Origin: Pseudomonas batumici
GTDB taxonomy: Bacteria; Pseudomonadota; Gammaproteobacteria; Pseudomonadales; Pseudomonadaceae
Reading direction: 5' to 3'
Assembly (NCBI RefSeq): GCF_000820515.1
Contig: NZ_JXDG01000018.1
Coordinates: 124,001 to 188,000 of the forward strand
Length of the DNA stretch: 64,000 bases
The translations under genes were made by a program, and so were the position numbers. This document shows, piece after piece, positions 26,690 through 35,944 of this stretch. The notes under the pieces were generated by a model. The model had not been told where the DNA came from. It saw only the letters and a program-made list of their open reading frames with translations, and did not search any database. How positions within the stretch are numbered: position 1 is the first letter of the stretch; the number at the start of each line of letters is the position of its first letter.

Positions 26690-27523
26690 TCACGAGACCA
26701 TCGAGCCCATGGAGGCCTGGATATCGCAGAGGCGACTGGGCGCCACCCCCAGCAATTCACGCACCTCCTTGGAAAAGTGCGACGAAGAGGCATAACCGAA
26801 CTCCAGCGCCACATCGGTCAACGAACACTCGCTGCCAATCATGCTCAGCAGGGCCTTGGCCGTCCGCCAGTCGCGCAACTCGGGCTTGGCCGCACAACCC
26901 AGGGCCTGATGGCACAAACGTCGAAAGTGCGAGACCGACACGCCATAACGCTTGGCCAGGCCGATCAGTTTCTCGCTGGCGGTGCCTTGCTCCAGGAGAA
27001 AACGCACCAGCCAGTAGTCCGGACTTTGCCGCAAGACTTCGGCAAAGCGTTGATAGGCGGGATCACCGCGCAAGGCGCACTCGATATACCAGGACTCCAG
27101 CAGGGTCCGGCTTGCCGATATCCCCGAGGCCAGGGACAAGGCCGCCCAGGGCGCGGCGGCGGATCGCGCCCGCTCGAAGCTCATGCCCTGGTCGATAAAC
27201 ACCTGCAGCTTGACCAGGCTGGCCTCCACGGGGCGCTCGGCGAGCAAACCACCGTCAATGACCCGCAGCATGCCCCGCGCCACCAGCAAGCCCTGCCAGC
27301 GCGCCGGCAGGCACCAGGACACGTTCGCCTCTTCATGGGCCAGGCACACACCGGCCTCCCCCGCCTGTACCTGCACCACCTGTTCGCCACATAGCCATTC
27401 CGGACACCTGGTCGCGGATAGTTCATCGATCTGCACGCTGCGCCCCGTCTCGTTCTTATTGAGCAGTGCGATGATGGCCGGGCCGCGCCAGCCAATCATG
27501 ATGAAAATCTGATGAACGGACAT
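26690..27523 (-). CDS. InvF-like AraC family regulator of type III secretion genes
   Basis: This protein of about 277 residues has a C-terminal AraC DNA-binding domain with two helix-turn-helix motifs: GLAKRYGVSVSHFRRLCHQA and TDVALEFGYASSSHFSKEV. The stretch PDYWLVRFLLEQGTASEKL just before it matches the InvF pattern (SYWLVGYLLAQ) that I recall from Salmonella. InvF with SicA activates effector and translocator genes; BsaN/BicA of Burkholderia work the same way. The next gene is indeed the SicA-like chaperone. The start is uncertain: ATG 27523 is chosen, a TTG at 27535 and an ATG at 27499 are alternatives. The promoter must lie in the short gap after the oprF terminator. Confidence 0.88.
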   Translation of the reverse strand: MSVHQIFIMIGWRGPAIIALLNKNETGRSVQIDELSATRCPEWLCGEQVVQVQAGEAGVCLAHEEANVSWCLPARWQGLLVARGMLRVIDGGLLAERPVEASLVKLQVFIDQGMSFERARSAAAPWAALSLASGISASRTLLESWYIECALRGDPAYQRFAEVLRQSPDYWLVRFLLEQGTASEKLIGLAKRYGVSVSHFRRLCHQALGCAAKPELRDWRTAKALLSMIGSECSLTDVALEFGYASSSHFSKEVRELLGVAPSRLCDIQASMGSMVS

Positions 27524-27576
27524 CCGAAAGCGCAAAAGTGCAGGTCGGTGGCCGCGCCAAGCTCAAATCGCAGGCG

Positions 27577-27606
27577 AAAAAAAGCCCGGCCTAAGCCGGG
27601 CTTTTT
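27577..27606 (-). terminator. Terminator after oprF
   Basis: AAAAAGCCCGGC-CTAA-GCCGGGCTTTTT lies 16 bases after the oprF stop on the minus strand and ends in a run of T. It separates oprF from the InvF-like gene. Confidence 0.92.
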
Positions 27607-27621
27607 CTTACCGCAAGCTAA

Positions 27622-28602
27622 TTACTGAGCTTGGGCTTCTACGGAAGCTTCTACACGACGGTTCATCGCGCGGCCAGCTTCAGTGGCGTTGTCAGCCACT
27701 GGACGGGTTTTGCCGTAGCCAACCGAGGTGATGCGGTCAGCACGAACGCCGTCTTTGACCAGAACTTGTTTCACAGCGTCAGCACGCTTCTGGGACAGCT
27801 TCTGGTTGTAAGCGTCAGGACCGACGTTGTCAGTGTGACCCGAAACCTGGGTAGTGGTTTTTGGGTACTGCTTCATGAAGTCAGCCAGGCTCTTCACGTC
27901 GCCGTAGCTGTTAGGCTTGACCACAGCCTTGTTGAAGTCGAACTTCACGTCCAGCTGGACTTTAACAACTTCTGGAGCTGGAGCGGATTCAGCCACTGGA
28001 GCTGGAGCCGGCTCTGGAGCAGGCGCTGGAGCCGGAGCTACCTTGCCACCGCTGCCACCGAAGTTCACGCCCAGGCCGATCAGAGCCTGGTAGTCCCAAC
28101 GACCGTTGTCCAGCTTGTAGTCGGCTTCACCGCCGGCACGAGCGTACAGGTTGTCGGTGATGTACATCTTCACACCGGCACCGGTGGTCAGGTAGGTCGA
28201 ACCGTCACGGCCAGTGTGACCGTCAGCAACGACGTTGCTCATGCTGCCGTGGGACACGCCACCTTCAACATACGGACGGAACATGTCGCCGACTTGACCG
28301 AAGTGGTACTGGGACTTCAGACCGAAGTGGTCACCGCGGATACGCTGGTTGCCAGTGTCGGCGTCCGAACGGGTGTACTCGTCCTTACGGTAGGTCAGGT
28401 TCACCGAAACGTCGTCGGTCAGGAAGTAGCCGATCGAGACGCCAGGTGTGCGACCGTTCTGGTAGGAATCGACGCTGTGGTTCCAGGTTTTGCCCCAGAA
28501 CGCTTCACCTTCGACCGCGCCTTGACCTTGTGCCAGTGCGCCGAACGAAGTAGCGGCAATGAGAGAACCAATGGCCAAGCCCAAGGTGTTTTTCAGTTTC
28601 AT
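27622..28602 (-). CDS. oprF: Major outer-membrane porin/structural protein OprF
   Basis: This 326-residue protein has a signal peptide (...AATSFGALAQ), an eight-strand beta-barrel domain to about residue 185, and an Ala-Pro-rich hinge (APAPAPAPEPAPAPVAESA). The C-terminal OmpA domain binds peptidoglycan (VSGHTDNVGPDAYNQKLS). OprF anchors the outer membrane to peptidoglycan and forms a low-efficiency pore. I see no cysteine in the protein, whereas P. aeruginosa OprF has four in the linker region. It is downstream of sigX, which activates it in Pseudomonas. Confidence 0.98.
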   Translation of the reverse strand: MKLKNTLGLAIGSLIAATSFGALAQGQGAVEGEAFWGKTWNHSVDSYQNGRTPGVSIGYFLTDDVSVNLTYRKDEYTRSDADTGNQRIRGDHFGLKSQYHFGQVGDMFRPYVEGGVSHGSMSNVVADGHTGRDGSTYLTTGAGVKMYITDNLYARAGGEADYKLDNGRWDYQALIGLGVNFGGSGGKVAPAPAPAPEPAPAPVAESAPAPEVVKVQLDVKFDFNKAVVKPNSYGDVKSLADFMKQYPKTTTQVSGHTDNVGPDAYNQKLSQKRADAVKQVLVKDGVRADRITSVGYGKTRPVADNATEAGRAMNRRVEASVEAQAQ

Positions 28603-28625
28603 CCGTTAAATCCCCATCTGGTGAT

Positions 28626-28655
28626 TGTATAGCAGTCCCGCAAACCGGGGGACAA
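28626..28655 (-). promoter_or_regulatory. Candidate sigma-70-like promoter of oprF
   Basis: On the minus strand TTGTCC (28650-28655) and TATACA (28626-28631) are 18 bases apart, 24 bases before the oprF start codon. The short leader and T-rich region fit, but a separate SigX promoter is also expected and I cannot place it. Confidence 0.45.
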
Positions 28656-28709
28656 CTCGGCGGCAAGTGTAGCAGAACTTGCCTACACGTAAGAGACATT
28701 TGCGCTGAA

Positions 28710-29300
28710 CTAAGTTTCAGCGATACCCGCAAATTTCTCACGCAATTTGTCAAGGGCCCGCTTATAGCGCATTTTCGTGGCGCTCAAGCCCATGTGCATG
28801 ATGTCGGCAATCTCCTGAAACTCCAGCTCTGCGACAAAACGTAGCACCAGAATTTCCCGGTCAATTGGGTTCACATGCACTAACCATCGATCTAGTCCAC
28901 CCTTCTCCTCGGGCTTCGGCGTCTTCTCTTCAGACGCCTCCTCAAGGGGGTCGAGACTCAAGGCATCCATCAAGCGCCGCTTCCTGCGCTCTTTGCGATA
29001 CTGCGTAATGCACTCGTTGTACGTGATGCTATATAGCCATGTCTTGAACTTCGATTTACCCTCAAAGTTCTTGAGGCCATACAGCACCTTCAACATCACT
29101 TCCTGACAGACATCATCCGCGTCGCGTTCGTTCCCCAAATACCTTGAACAAACGCTGAACAAGGTTCGTTGATAGCGCCGCATCAACTCTTCATAGGCGC
29201 GGGTCACATGGAACAGCTCGGTATGCGCGCGCGCCACCAACTCCTCATCGGTGAGTTCGCGGGGGTCGTAGCGCATGGAGAGCGATTGGGCTTTATTCAA
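28710..29300 (-). CDS. sigX: ECF sigma factor SigX
   Basis: This 196-residue sigma factor has region 2 (YQRTLFSVCSRYLGNERDAD, then DVCQEVMLKVLYGLKNF, SKFKTWLYSITYNECITQYR) and region 4 (IDREILVLRFVAELEFQEIADIMHMG). The sequence is near identical to P. aeruginosa SigX as I remember it. SigX controls envelope fatty acid composition and oprF. It has no anti-sigma gene next to it; cmpX lies upstream and oprF downstream, the standard order. Confidence 0.97.
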   Translation of the reverse strand: MNKAQSLSMRYDPRELTDEELVARAHTELFHVTRAYEELMRRYQRTLFSVCSRYLGNERDADDVCQEVMLKVLYGLKNFEGKSKFKTWLYSITYNECITQYRKERRKRRLMDALSLDPLEEASEEKTPKPEEKGGLDRWLVHVNPIDREILVLRFVAELEFQEIADIMHMGLSATKMRYKRALDKLREKFAGIAET

Positions 29301-29393
29301 AACGAGTCGGGCCGACAGTCAGGTCAATGTCCGCCGCAGCCCAAACGGCTGCGGGCTATTTTGCGGCGGCATAGATTAGCAGGGTTTGCCGGG

Positions 29394-30218
29394 TTAGCGG
29401 CTGCTGACATGCTGCTCCAGCAGGATCCGATTGGAGAGAGAGACTAGCTCACCCTCATCGGTCAGCAATGTCGTCTTGACCGTGCCGATCTCTTCGATCT
29501 GTCCTTCGACCTCTCCCACTCGCACTTGTTGCCCAACCTGATACAACTCACGCACATAGATTCCCGCAAGAATCTGCCCGGCGATTTCCCGACTGCCCAG
29601 CCCCATGGCCAGCGCAACCGCCAGACCAACGGTAATAAGCACGATGACGATCACATGGTTCAGCAGGTCGGTCTTGACCTCCAGCTGACTGATCGCCACC
29701 GAAATACTGATAATAATCACCAGGCCCTGGGCGATCCGGCCCAGACCCGAAGCGTAATCCAGACCGACCCCTTCGGCCGCGCCGCGCACCAGCCCGCTGA
29801 CCACCTGGGCCAGCAAAACCCCCACCAGCAACACCAGGGCCGCGCCGAACACCTTCGGCAAATACAGGGCCAGCATGTCGAGCGTAGCTGAAACTCGCTC
29901 AAGTCCAAGGGATTCCGCAGCAGAAACCAGGAAAATCAGCAAAATGAACCAGTAGACGATCTTGCCCACCAGCGTCGAAATCGGCACCTGGAGGCCGGCA
30001 CGGCTCAACAGCTTGGTCAATCCGGTACCGCCCATCAGGCGATCCAGCCCCAGCTTGGCCAGCAGCTTGGACAACAGGGTGTCCAGCAGCTTGGCCACCA
30101 CGAACCCCAGCAGTACCACCACCAGCGCCCCGAACAGGTTGGGGATGAAGTTCGCGACTTTGGTCCACAAGGCAGTCATTGCCGTGACGAGACTCTGGGT
30201 CCAGAGGTCAAGTTCCAT
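29394..30218 (-). CDS. cmpX: Cytoplasmic-membrane mechanosensitive-channel-like protein CmpX
   Basis: This 274-residue inner-membrane protein has five or so hydrophobic helices. Repeats of conserved glycine/leucine-rich segments (FIPNLFGALVVVLLGFVVAK, YLPKVFGAALVLLVGVLLAQ) are typical of the small MscS-related TM-helix repeat family. A short C-terminal MscS-like beta domain follows (GQQVRVGEVEGQIEEIGTVK). CmpX modulates the SigX regulon and membrane tension response in Pseudomonas. It is between crfX and sigX. Confidence 0.93.
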   Translation of the reverse strand: MELDLWTQSLVTAMTALWTKVANFIPNLFGALVVVLLGFVVAKLLDTLLSKLLAKLGLDRLMGGTGLTKLLSRAGLQVPISTLVGKIVYWFILLIFLVSAAESLGLERVSATLDMLALYLPKVFGAALVLLVGVLLAQVVSGLVRGAAEGVGLDYASGLGRIAQGLVIIISISVAISQLEVKTDLLNHVIVIVLITVGLAVALAMGLGSREIAGQILAGIYVRELYQVGQQVRVGEVEGQIEEIGTVKTTLLTDEGELVSLSNRILLEQHVSSR

Positions 30219-30220
30219 AT

Positions 30221-30466
30221 TCAGTCAGCCTTATCCGCGGAGCGAGCAATAGGGGTACGACGGGAGACCGGCGCAACATGGGCCGATCCGTTGTTCAAGG
30301 CGATCATCAGCGCCTGCAGCCAATGGCCCAGCAGCGTGAAGAGATCACCGGCGCCGACCTGCCGGTTGGCGGTTTTCAGGACCCGCCCCAGGCAAGCGTC
30401 GTCGTCACGGGTGGACGGCGAGGCCTTGAGCATGTCACGCAGAGATTGTTCGAACGGATCGTGCAT
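30221..30466 (-). CDS. crfX: CrfX family small protein
   Basis: This 81-residue protein starts MHDPFEQSLRDMLKASPSTR and has a short hydrophobic C-terminal half (LFTLLGHWLQALMIALNNGS). In Pseudomonas the gene between cmaX and cmpX is called crfX; its function is poorly known. GAGAGG lies 6 bases before ATG 30466, which decides the start over the upstream GTG. It is 2 bases from cmpX. Confidence 0.88.
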   Translation of the reverse strand: MHDPFEQSLRDMLKASPSTRDDDACLGRVLKTANRQVGAGDLFTLLGHWLQALMIALNNGSAHVAPVSRRTPIARSADKAD

Positions 30467-30530
30467 ACGCACCTCTCGGTATATCTGTGAAAGACGCGAT
30501 CATTTTTTTGCAGGTCACATCAAACATGTT

Positions 30531-31526
30531 TCACACCCAGCGCAAACGGCGGAAAAGCCACCATTGTCCGATGGCAACGGCGACGATCAGCAGACAGGCG
30601 ATGACAAAACCGTAGGGGTTGCCGGACAACGGAATACCGCCGACGTTGATCCCCAGCAGGCCGGTCAGGAAACTCATCGGCAGGAAGATCCCGGTGACGA
30701 TCCCGAAGCGGTACATGGTCTTGTTCATGCGCACGTTCAGGCGCCGCTCCTCGGCCTCAAGCACAAGCCCCACGCGCTCGCGGGTCAATTCGAGCTCTTC
30801 CAGGTAACGGGTCAGGCTGTTGTTCAATTCGTTCCAGTAACCGGCATCTTCATCGGCGAACCACGGCAGCTTGATCCGGCTCAATTGACCGAAGATGTCC
30901 CGCTGCGGCGCAAGGAAACGTTTCAGCCCGGCCGCTCGACGACGTATCTGCACAATGGCGCCGTGCTCGGGATTATACCGTTCGTCGGCATCTATCTTTT
31001 CTTCCTCGTCATCGACCACTTCCGAGAGGTCACTGACCAGGTCCTGCACCTTCAAGGTGAGGTACTGCCCGATGTAGAGAATCAGTTCGGCGGCGTTTTT
31101 CGGCCCCTTGCCCTGCTCCAGCTGCACCAGCAGCTCATCGGTCGCGCGCAACGGTCGCAAACGCAGGGAAATCACCCGCTGGTGCGCGGCAAAGACCCGC
31201 ACCGAGACCATGTCTTCGGGCTCGGCACCGGGGTTGAGATTGACCCCGCGCAGAAACAGCAGCAGCTCGCTATCAGGCAAGGGCAGCAGGCGTGGCCGGG
31301 TATTTTCTTCCAGCAGCAGATCGCAGTTGAATTCGCTCAAGCCACTGGATGTGCGCAACCAGGCATGGGTCTGCGGGTGGCTGCGATCCCAGTGCAGCCA
31401 GAGGCTTTCCTCTGGCCGCAATTGCAGATCATCCAAGTCCGTGCGAGCAATCGCGCGTGCACCGCCCTTACCATCCAGCACCAGGGCATGGACCAGCCCC
31501 CACTGCGCGTTTTCTTCCGCGAACAT
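30531..31526 (-). CDS. cmaX: CorA-like divalent cation transporter (CmaX)
   Basis: This 331-residue protein has a long helical cytoplasmic domain and two C-terminal helices (IVTGIFLPMSFLTGLLGINV; FVIACLLIVAVAIGQWWLF). The CorA signature GMN is GIN here (GLLGINVGG), as in ZntB-type transporters. It is therefore a CorA/ZntB-superfamily channel, and the metal is unknown. The start ATG 31526 is used. Position before crfX-cmpX-sigX matches Pseudomonas cmaX. Confidence 0.92.
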   Translation of the reverse strand: MFAEENAQWGLVHALVLDGKGGARAIARTDLDDLQLRPEESLWLHWDRSHPQTHAWLRTSSGLSEFNCDLLLEENTRPRLLPLPDSELLLFLRGVNLNPGAEPEDMVSVRVFAAHQRVISLRLRPLRATDELLVQLEQGKGPKNAAELILYIGQYLTLKVQDLVSDLSEVVDDEEEKIDADERYNPEHGAIVQIRRRAAGLKRFLAPQRDIFGQLSRIKLPWFADEDAGYWNELNNSLTRYLEELELTRERVGLVLEAEERRLNVRMNKTMYRFGIVTGIFLPMSFLTGLLGINVGGIPLSGNPYGFVIACLLIVAVAIGQWWLFRRLRWV

Positions 31527-31551
31527 CCTTACCCCATTGTGTTGCAAAAAT

Positions 31552-32043
31552 TTACTCAGGCATCTTCAGCGGGCTCGGCGCAACGATCACACCGTTGTTG
31601 TCCGCGTAGATATACTCGCCCGGGCGAAAGGTCACACCGGCAAAGGTGACCGGAATATTGAGATCGCCAATGCCGCGCTTGTCGGTTTTCATCGGATGAC
31701 TGGCCAAGGCCTGCACCCCCAGGTCGGTCTGGGCGATCACGTCGACATCACGGATGCAACCGTAGATCACCAACCCTTCCCAGCCGTTTTTCGCCGCCTT
31801 CTCGGCCAGCATATCGCCCAGCAGGGCACGGCGCAGGGAACCACCGCCATCGACCACCAGCACCTTGCCCCGGCCATTGAGCTCAACCTGGTCCTTGACC
31901 AGGGAGTTGTCCTCGAAGCACTTGATGGTCACGATCTCGCCACCGAAGGAGTCGCGGCCACCGAAGTTGCTGAACATCGGCTCAAGCACCTGCACCAACT
32001 CCGGATAGGCGTCGCACAGGTCGGGGGTGATGTAATGATCCAT
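31552..32043 (-). CDS. RraA-like protein (ribonuclease E activity regulator family)
   Basis: This 163-residue protein has the RraA fold signatures [36 protein letters not shown] and [14 protein letters not shown]. In E. coli RraA inhibits RNase E by binding it, and related proteins are metal-dependent aldolases. The G-x(20)-R-D pattern that binds metal in the aldolases (R-D in IRDVD) is present, so enzymatic activity is possible too. It lies 25 bases upstream of the cmaX start. Confidence 0.9.
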   Translation of the reverse strand: MDHYITPDLCDAYPELVQVLEPMFSNFGGRDSFGGEIVTIKCFEDNSLVKDQVELNGRGKVLVVDGGGSLRRALLGDMLAEKAAKNGWEGLVIYGCIRDVDVIAQTDLGVQALASHPMKTDKRGIGDLNIPVTFAGVTFRPGEYIYADNNGVIVAPSPLKMPE

Positions 32044-32198
32044 GAGTAAACTCCTGTAGATGGAATCGAGAATGCCAGACTTCGCAGGTCGCGCTACAAG
32101 ATGAAACGCTTGCCCCCGGTCGAATGTTTAGACAATGACCCAAAACGCTCAATGCGTCATATCTTAGCCTTTTACCACCCATTAGCGGAATGCCCTTG

Positions 32199-33188
32199 TC
32201 AGGCCGTTTCCTGAACGACGGCTGACTCACGGAGCAGGAAGGCCTGCTGATCCCGCAGCCAATCGGCCACCCGCGGCCAGACTTCAGCCTGCGCCGGCTT
32301 GCTGACCAGCATCTCGACATGACCGAAATCCGAGCTGAAACCCTGTTCCCGCCCCAGGCAGAGAAAGTGCTTGTGCAACGATCCGATCTGCTCGAACAGC
32401 TTGCGACAGGCCCAGGTCGGGTCCTGATGATCACCCACCGCACTCACCGCCAGCACCGGCACCTCGACTTCCGCCAGGCCACCCCACCAGTCCCGCTCGG
32501 CATCCCGGAAACGCCCGAACAGGCCATACCAGCGCAGGCCTTCCAGGGCCAGGCCGATGGGCTCGTCCTCCGGGCCGCGCTTGAGACGCGAACCGGACAA
32601 ATGGGCAAAGCGCCTGAGCAGCAAGCGACCGCCCCACTCCACCGGCGGAATTTTCAGGGGCCAGTAGGTGCGACTGACCTGGCAACCGAAAAACGCCGCC
32701 GAGGCGACCGCCGGCGCGCCCAGGTACTGACCGCCCAGGGCCGCCGCCAGGGTGATGCCCCCCAGGGAATGACCGATCCAGTGGGGAACCTGCCCGCTCT
32801 GCTCACGCACGAACGCGGCGATGGCCGGCAGGTCATAACGGGCGTAATCAGCCACGCGATTGCGCCGATAGTCCTGGTTACGCGCCGACAGCCCGTGACC
32901 GCGCATTTCCGGAATCCACACATCGAACCCGAGTCGCGTCAGATAGGCACCCAGGCCGATGCCTTTGGCGGAATACCAGAAACGCCGGTTGGAAAAGCTG
33001 CCATGCAACAGGACCACCGGCACACCCCGCGCCTGCGGCTCATCGGCGAGGCCCAGGCGGGTGACCGCCAGTTCGACCGTACCGTCGGGGCTGTTGCCCG
33101 GCTTCAAACGGTAGACGTCTTCACACAGATCGCCGCGACGCTCGGCGCTGATCAACGCCACCGGAAAAAGATTGCTGCTGCTTTGCAT
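32199..33188 (-). CDS. Alpha/beta hydrolase (PA1771-like esterase)
   Basis: This 329-residue protein has an alpha/beta-hydrolase fold with the oxyanion region VVLLHGSFSNRRFW, the nucleophile elbow IGHSLGG (Ser near residue 155) and a late His in SSDFGHVEMLV. There is no signal peptide, so it is a cytoplasmic serine esterase or lipase. In P. aeruginosa the equivalent gene lies between the RraA-like gene and ppsA. The substrate is unknown. Confidence 0.9.
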   Translation of the reverse strand: MQSSSNLFPVALISAERRGDLCEDVYRLKPGNSPDGTVELAVTRLGLADEPQARGVPVVLLHGSFSNRRFWYSAKGIGLGAYLTRLGFDVWIPEMRGHGLSARNQDYRRNRVADYARYDLPAIAAFVREQSGQVPHWIGHSLGGITLAAALGGQYLGAPAVASAAFFGCQVSRTYWPLKIPPVEWGGRLLLRRFAHLSGSRLKRGPEDEPIGLALEGLRWYGLFGRFRDAERDWWGGLAEVEVPVLAVSAVGDHQDPTWACRKLFEQIGSLHKHFLCLGREQGFSSDFGHVEMLVSKPAQAEVWPRVADWLRDQQAFLLRESAVVQETA

Positions 33189-33282
33189 AAGGCTCTTGAA
33201 CAAAAAAGGGCGACCCATGTGGACTCGCCCTGCAAATTGGATTTTACAACATAGGACACAGATTCTATTTACGACATAAGTC

Positions 33283-33370
33283 TGTAGGAAACGGGCTTGC
33301 CAGCAATGCTTTTACCGTCCTCAAGGACGCTATCGCCGCGGTGCGGCGTGCCGACAAGCCGGCTCCCACA
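33283..33370. repeat. REP-type palindromic pair between esterase and ppsA
   Basis: The outer arms are TGTAGGAAACGGGCTTGC and ACAAGCCGGCTCCCACA, in inverted orientation and about 50 bases apart. They match the Pseudomonas REP/REPIN core GCCGGCTTGC. The left arm is degenerate. It is noncoding, downstream of ppsA. Confidence 0.75.
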
Positions 33371-33392
33371 GAAGAGAGCCGGCGGCGCCCCG

Positions 33393-35768
33393 TCAGGCCG
33401 GCGCCTGCCCCTCGGCCAGGAAGAACCAGGTTTCCAGCACGGAATCCGGGTTCAGCGACACGCTTTCAATGCCCTGCTCCATCAGCCAGAGCGCCAGGTC
33501 CGGGTGGTCGGAAGGCCCCTGGCCGCAGATGCCGATGTACTTGCCGGCCTTGTTGCAAGCCTGGATGGCGTTGGACAACAGCTTCTTCACCGCCGGGTTA
33601 CGCTCGTCGAACAGGTGCGCGATGATCCCGGAGTCGCGGTCCAGGCCCAGGGTCAGCTGGGTCAGGTCGTTGGAACCGATGGAGAAACCGTCGAAGTACT
33701 CGAGGAACTCGTCGGCCAGGATCGCGTTGGACGGCAACTCGCACATCATGATCACGCGCAGGCCATTCTCGCCACGGGCCAGGCCGTTGGCGGCGAGCAG
33801 GTCGACCACCTGGCTGGCTTCGCCCAGGGTACGGACGAAAGGCACCATGATTTCGACGTTGGTCAGGCCCATGTCGTTGCGCACGCGCTTGAGGGCGCGG
33901 CATTCGAGTTCGAAGCAGTCACGGAAAGACTCGCTGATGTAGCGCGAGGCGCCACGGAAACCCAGCATCGGGTTTTCTTCTTCCGGCTCGTAGAGCTTAC
34001 CGCCGATCAGGTTGGCGTATTCGTTGGACTTGAAGTCCGACAGGCGCACGATGACCTTTTTCGGCCAGAAGGCCGCCGCCAGGGTGCTGATGCCTTCCAC
34101 CAGCTTCTCGACATAGAAGCCGACCGGATCGTCGTAACCGGCGATGCGCTTGTCGACGCTGTCCTTGAGCTCGGGCGGCAGGCCCGCGTAGTTCAGCAGC
34201 GCCTTGGGGTGCACGCCGATCATGCGGTTGATGATGAACTCCAGGCGGGCCAGGCCCACACCGGCGTTCGGCAACTGGGCGAAGTCGAAGGCACGGTCCG
34301 GGTTGCCGACGTTCATCATGATCTTGAACGGCAGCTCAGGCATGGCATCGACGGAGTTCTGCTTCACGTCGAAGCCCAGCTCGCCTTCGAAGATGTAGCC
34401 GGTGTCGCCTTCGGCGCAGGAAACGGTGACGCCCTGGCCGTCCTTCAGCAGCTGGGTGGCGTTGCCGCAACCGACCACCGCCGGGATCCCCAGCTCACGG
34501 GCGATGATCGCCGCGTGGCAGGTCCGCCCGCCACGGTTGGTGACGATGGCGCTGGCGCGCTTCATCACCGGTTCCCAGTCCGGGTCGGTCATGTCGGAGA
34601 CCAGCACGTCACCGGCCTGGACCTTGTCCATCTCGGACACGTCGCGGATGATCCGCACCTTGCCGGCGCCGATACGCTGGCCGATGGCACGCCCTTCCAC
34701 CAGCACGGTGCCGGTTTCCTTGAGCAGGTAGCGCTCCATGACATTGGCCTGGGTGCGGCTCTTCACGGTTTCCGGACGAGCCTGGACGATGTACAGCTTG
34801 CCGTCGTCACCGTCCTTGGCCCACTCGATGTCCATCGGGCACTGGTAGTGCTTCTCGATGATCATCGCCTGCTTGGCCAGTTCACTGACTTCGGCATCGC
34901 TGAGGCAGAAGCGCGCGCGGTCGGCCTTGTCGACGTCGACGGTCTTGACCGAACGACCGGCCTTGGCCTCGTCGCCGTAGATCATCTTGATCGCCTTGCT
35001 GCCCAGGTTGCGGCGCAGGATGGCGGGGCGACCGGCTTGCAGCGTGCCCTTGTGCACGTAGAACTCGTCCGGGTTCACCGCACCCTGTACGACGGTTTCA
35101 CCCAGGCCGTAGGCGCCGGTGATGAATACCACGTCACGGAAGCCCGACTCGGTGTCGAGGGTGAACATCACGCCGGCGGTACCGGTTTCCGAACGCACCA
35201 TGCGCTGGACACCGGCGGACAGGGCCACCAGCTTGTGATCGAAGCCCTGGTGCACGCGGTAGGAAATGGCACGGTCGTTGAACAGCGAGGCGAAGACTTC
35301 CTTGGCCGCGCGGATGACGTTTTCCACGCCGCGGATGTTCAGGAAGGTTTCCTGCTGGCCGGCGAAGGAGGCGTCCGGCAGGTCTTCGGCGGTGGCCGAG
35401 GAACGCACGGCCACGGCCATGTCCGGGTTGCCCGCCGACAGCGTGGCGAAGGCCGCGCGGATCTCGCTGTTGAGCTTCTCGGGGAACTCGGCCTCCATGA
35501 TCCACTGGCGGATCTGAGCGCCGGTTCGGGCCAGGGCGTTGACGTCATCCACATCCAGCGCGTCCAGCGCCGCATGGATCTGGTCGTTCAGGCCACTGAG
35601 CTCAAGAAAATCACGATACGCCTGAGCCGTAGTGGCAAAGCCGCCGGGGACCGATACACCGGCACCCGCGAGGTTACTGATCATCTCGCCCAGGGATGCG
35701 TTCTTGCCCCCTACGTGCTCCACATCATGGACGCCGAGCTTATCGAGGGAAACTACGTACTCTACCAA
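33393..35768 (-). CDS. ppsA: Phosphoenolpyruvate synthase (PpsA)
   Basis: This 791-residue enzyme converts pyruvate and ATP to PEP, AMP and phosphate in gluconeogenesis. Order: N-terminal nucleotide domain ([15 protein letters not shown]), then the phosphohistidine domain with [20 protein letters not shown] (His near residue 421), and the PEP-binding C-terminal domain with [11 protein letters not shown]. The start is TTG at 35768, preceded by GGAGAG at 6 bases, giving the usual 791 residues. The longer ORF starting at 35912 is not family-like. Confidence 0.96.
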   Translation of the reverse strand: MVEYVVSLDKLGVHDVEHVGGKNASLGEMISNLAGAGVSVPGGFATTAQAYRDFLELSGLNDQIHAALDALDVDDVNALARTGAQIRQWIMEAEFPEKLNSEIRAAFATLSAGNPDMAVAVRSSATAEDLPDASFAGQQETFLNIRGVENVIRAAKEVFASLFNDRAISYRVHQGFDHKLVALSAGVQRMVRSETGTAGVMFTLDTESGFRDVVFITGAYGLGETVVQGAVNPDEFYVHKGTLQAGRPAILRRNLGSKAIKMIYGDEAKAGRSVKTVDVDKADRARFCLSDAEVSELAKQAMIIEKHYQCPMDIEWAKDGDDGKLYIVQARPETVKSRTQANVMERYLLKETGTVLVEGRAIGQRIGAGKVRIIRDVSEMDKVQAGDVLVSDMTDPDWEPVMKRASAIVTNRGGRTCHAAIIARELGIPAVVGCGNATQLLKDGQGVTVSCAEGDTGYIFEGELGFDVKQNSVDAMPELPFKIMMNVGNPDRAFDFAQLPNAGVGLARLEFIINRMIGVHPKALLNYAGLPPELKDSVDKRIAGYDDPVGFYVEKLVEGISTLAAAFWPKKVIVRLSDFKSNEYANLIGGKLYEPEEENPMLGFRGASRYISESFRDCFELECRALKRVRNDMGLTNVEIMVPFVRTLGEASQVVDLLAANGLARGENGLRVIMMCELPSNAILADEFLEYFDGFSIGSNDLTQLTLGLDRDSGIIAHLFDERNPAVKKLLSNAIQACNKAGKYIGICGQGPSDHPDLALWLMEQGIESVSLNPDSVLETWFFLAEGQAPA

Positions 35769-35944
35769 GGTGATCTCTCCACTAACTGTGTTGGAAAAGC
35801 TCAGGAGCGGGGCTGCTCTATGGGCAGGTTGATCCGCTCGGTGGCCTGGACCTGGAAAATAAGTGAGAATGCCAGCCGTTCCTGGCGTGCAAACCGCGCC
35901 TATCATATCCAAGAATCGTCACCAGCTTAAGGCCCAAGGCGCAA

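Noticed and set aside
29334..29354. Hairpin CCGCAGCC...GGCTGCGG between cmpX and sigX as a terminator
   Set aside because: No T run on the minus strand, and cmpX and sigX appear to belong together; not called.
33297..35930. 877-codon open frame opposite ppsA
   Set aside because: Antisense of PpsA; no recognisable domains.
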